A model generated the notes under the pieces. The model worked only from the letters and a program-made list of their open reading frames with translations. It was not told the origin of the DNA and made no database searches. Of a DNA stretch of 6,761 nucleotides, positions 6,710-6,761 are shown in pieces. The DNA is from Clostridiales bacterium DTU092 (GTDB taxonomy: Bacteria; Bacillota; Clostridia; Caldicoprobacterales; Caldicoprobacteraceae). Each line of letters begins with the position of its first letter. Within the stretch, counting starts at the first letter, position 1. A program made the position numbers and the translations under genes. The stretch lies in contig LFTM01000153.1 in the NCBI GenBank assembly GCA_001513505.1, positions 12,930 through 19,690 on the forward strand, read 5' to 3'.

Positions 6710-6746
6710 GTAAAACCCTAAAATTCTCTATTTTTCAGGGTTTTAC
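6710..6746. other. Inverted repeat upstream of the beta-galactosidase gene
   Basis: GTAAAACCCT (6710-6719) and AGGGTTTTAC (6737-6746) are perfectly complementary 10-bp arms around a 17-nt AT-rich spacer. The spacer itself allows AAAA/TTTT pairing next to the arms. It lies 23 bp upstream of the ribosome binding site. It could be an operator, an attenuator in the leader, or a weak terminator of an upstream gene outside the window: the arm ends in GGGTTTTAC on either strand, without a longer T-run. I found no convincing promoter in the 92 bp visible upstream of the gene, so its role is open. Confidence 0.6.
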
Positions 6747-6761
6747 TTCTTATTTCAAGCA

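Overview
The window looks like a chromosomal segment from a low-to-mid GC Gram-positive bacterium, most likely a member of the Clostridia. The evidence is AGGAGG-type ribosome binding sites, a lipobox-bearing NagZ-type lipoprotein, a GH42 beta-galactosidase of the same length class as those of Bacilli and Clostridia, and AT-rich intergenic DNA. This is inference from style and family, and I cannot name a species.

All three genes lie on the minus strand, so transcription runs from right to left. At the right edge (6670-6761) is a short leader with a perfect 10-bp inverted repeat and a strong ribosome binding site. It is followed by a complete cytoplasmic GH42 beta-galactosidase (6669-4603) that ends in a clear intrinsic terminator (about 4562-4596). 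A sigma-A-like promoter (4507-4536) then starts a separate transcript for a GH3 family beta-N-acetylhexosaminidase lipoprotein (4442-3063). After a 645-bp gap comes uvrA (2417 to the left edge), the nucleotide excision repair ATPase, whose last 130 or so residues lie outside the window. No shared pathway links the three genes. The terminator and promoter between the first two, and the repeat-filled gap before uvrA, suggest three independent transcription units.

The most unusual part is the gap between the hexosaminidase gene and uvrA. It holds four related imperfect palindromes in a row at 2518-2572, 2592-2757, 2797-2966 and 2981-3036. Two are long (about 166-170 bp) and two are short (about 55 bp, lacking the middle). 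The two long copies differ by at least six compensatory base-pair changes, while the tip of the hairpin and a 3x3 internal loop near its base stay nearly constant. That pattern points to a repeat family whose folded form, as RNA or as single-stranded DNA, has been maintained. I cannot name the family from memory, and it is the best candidate here for something undescribed.
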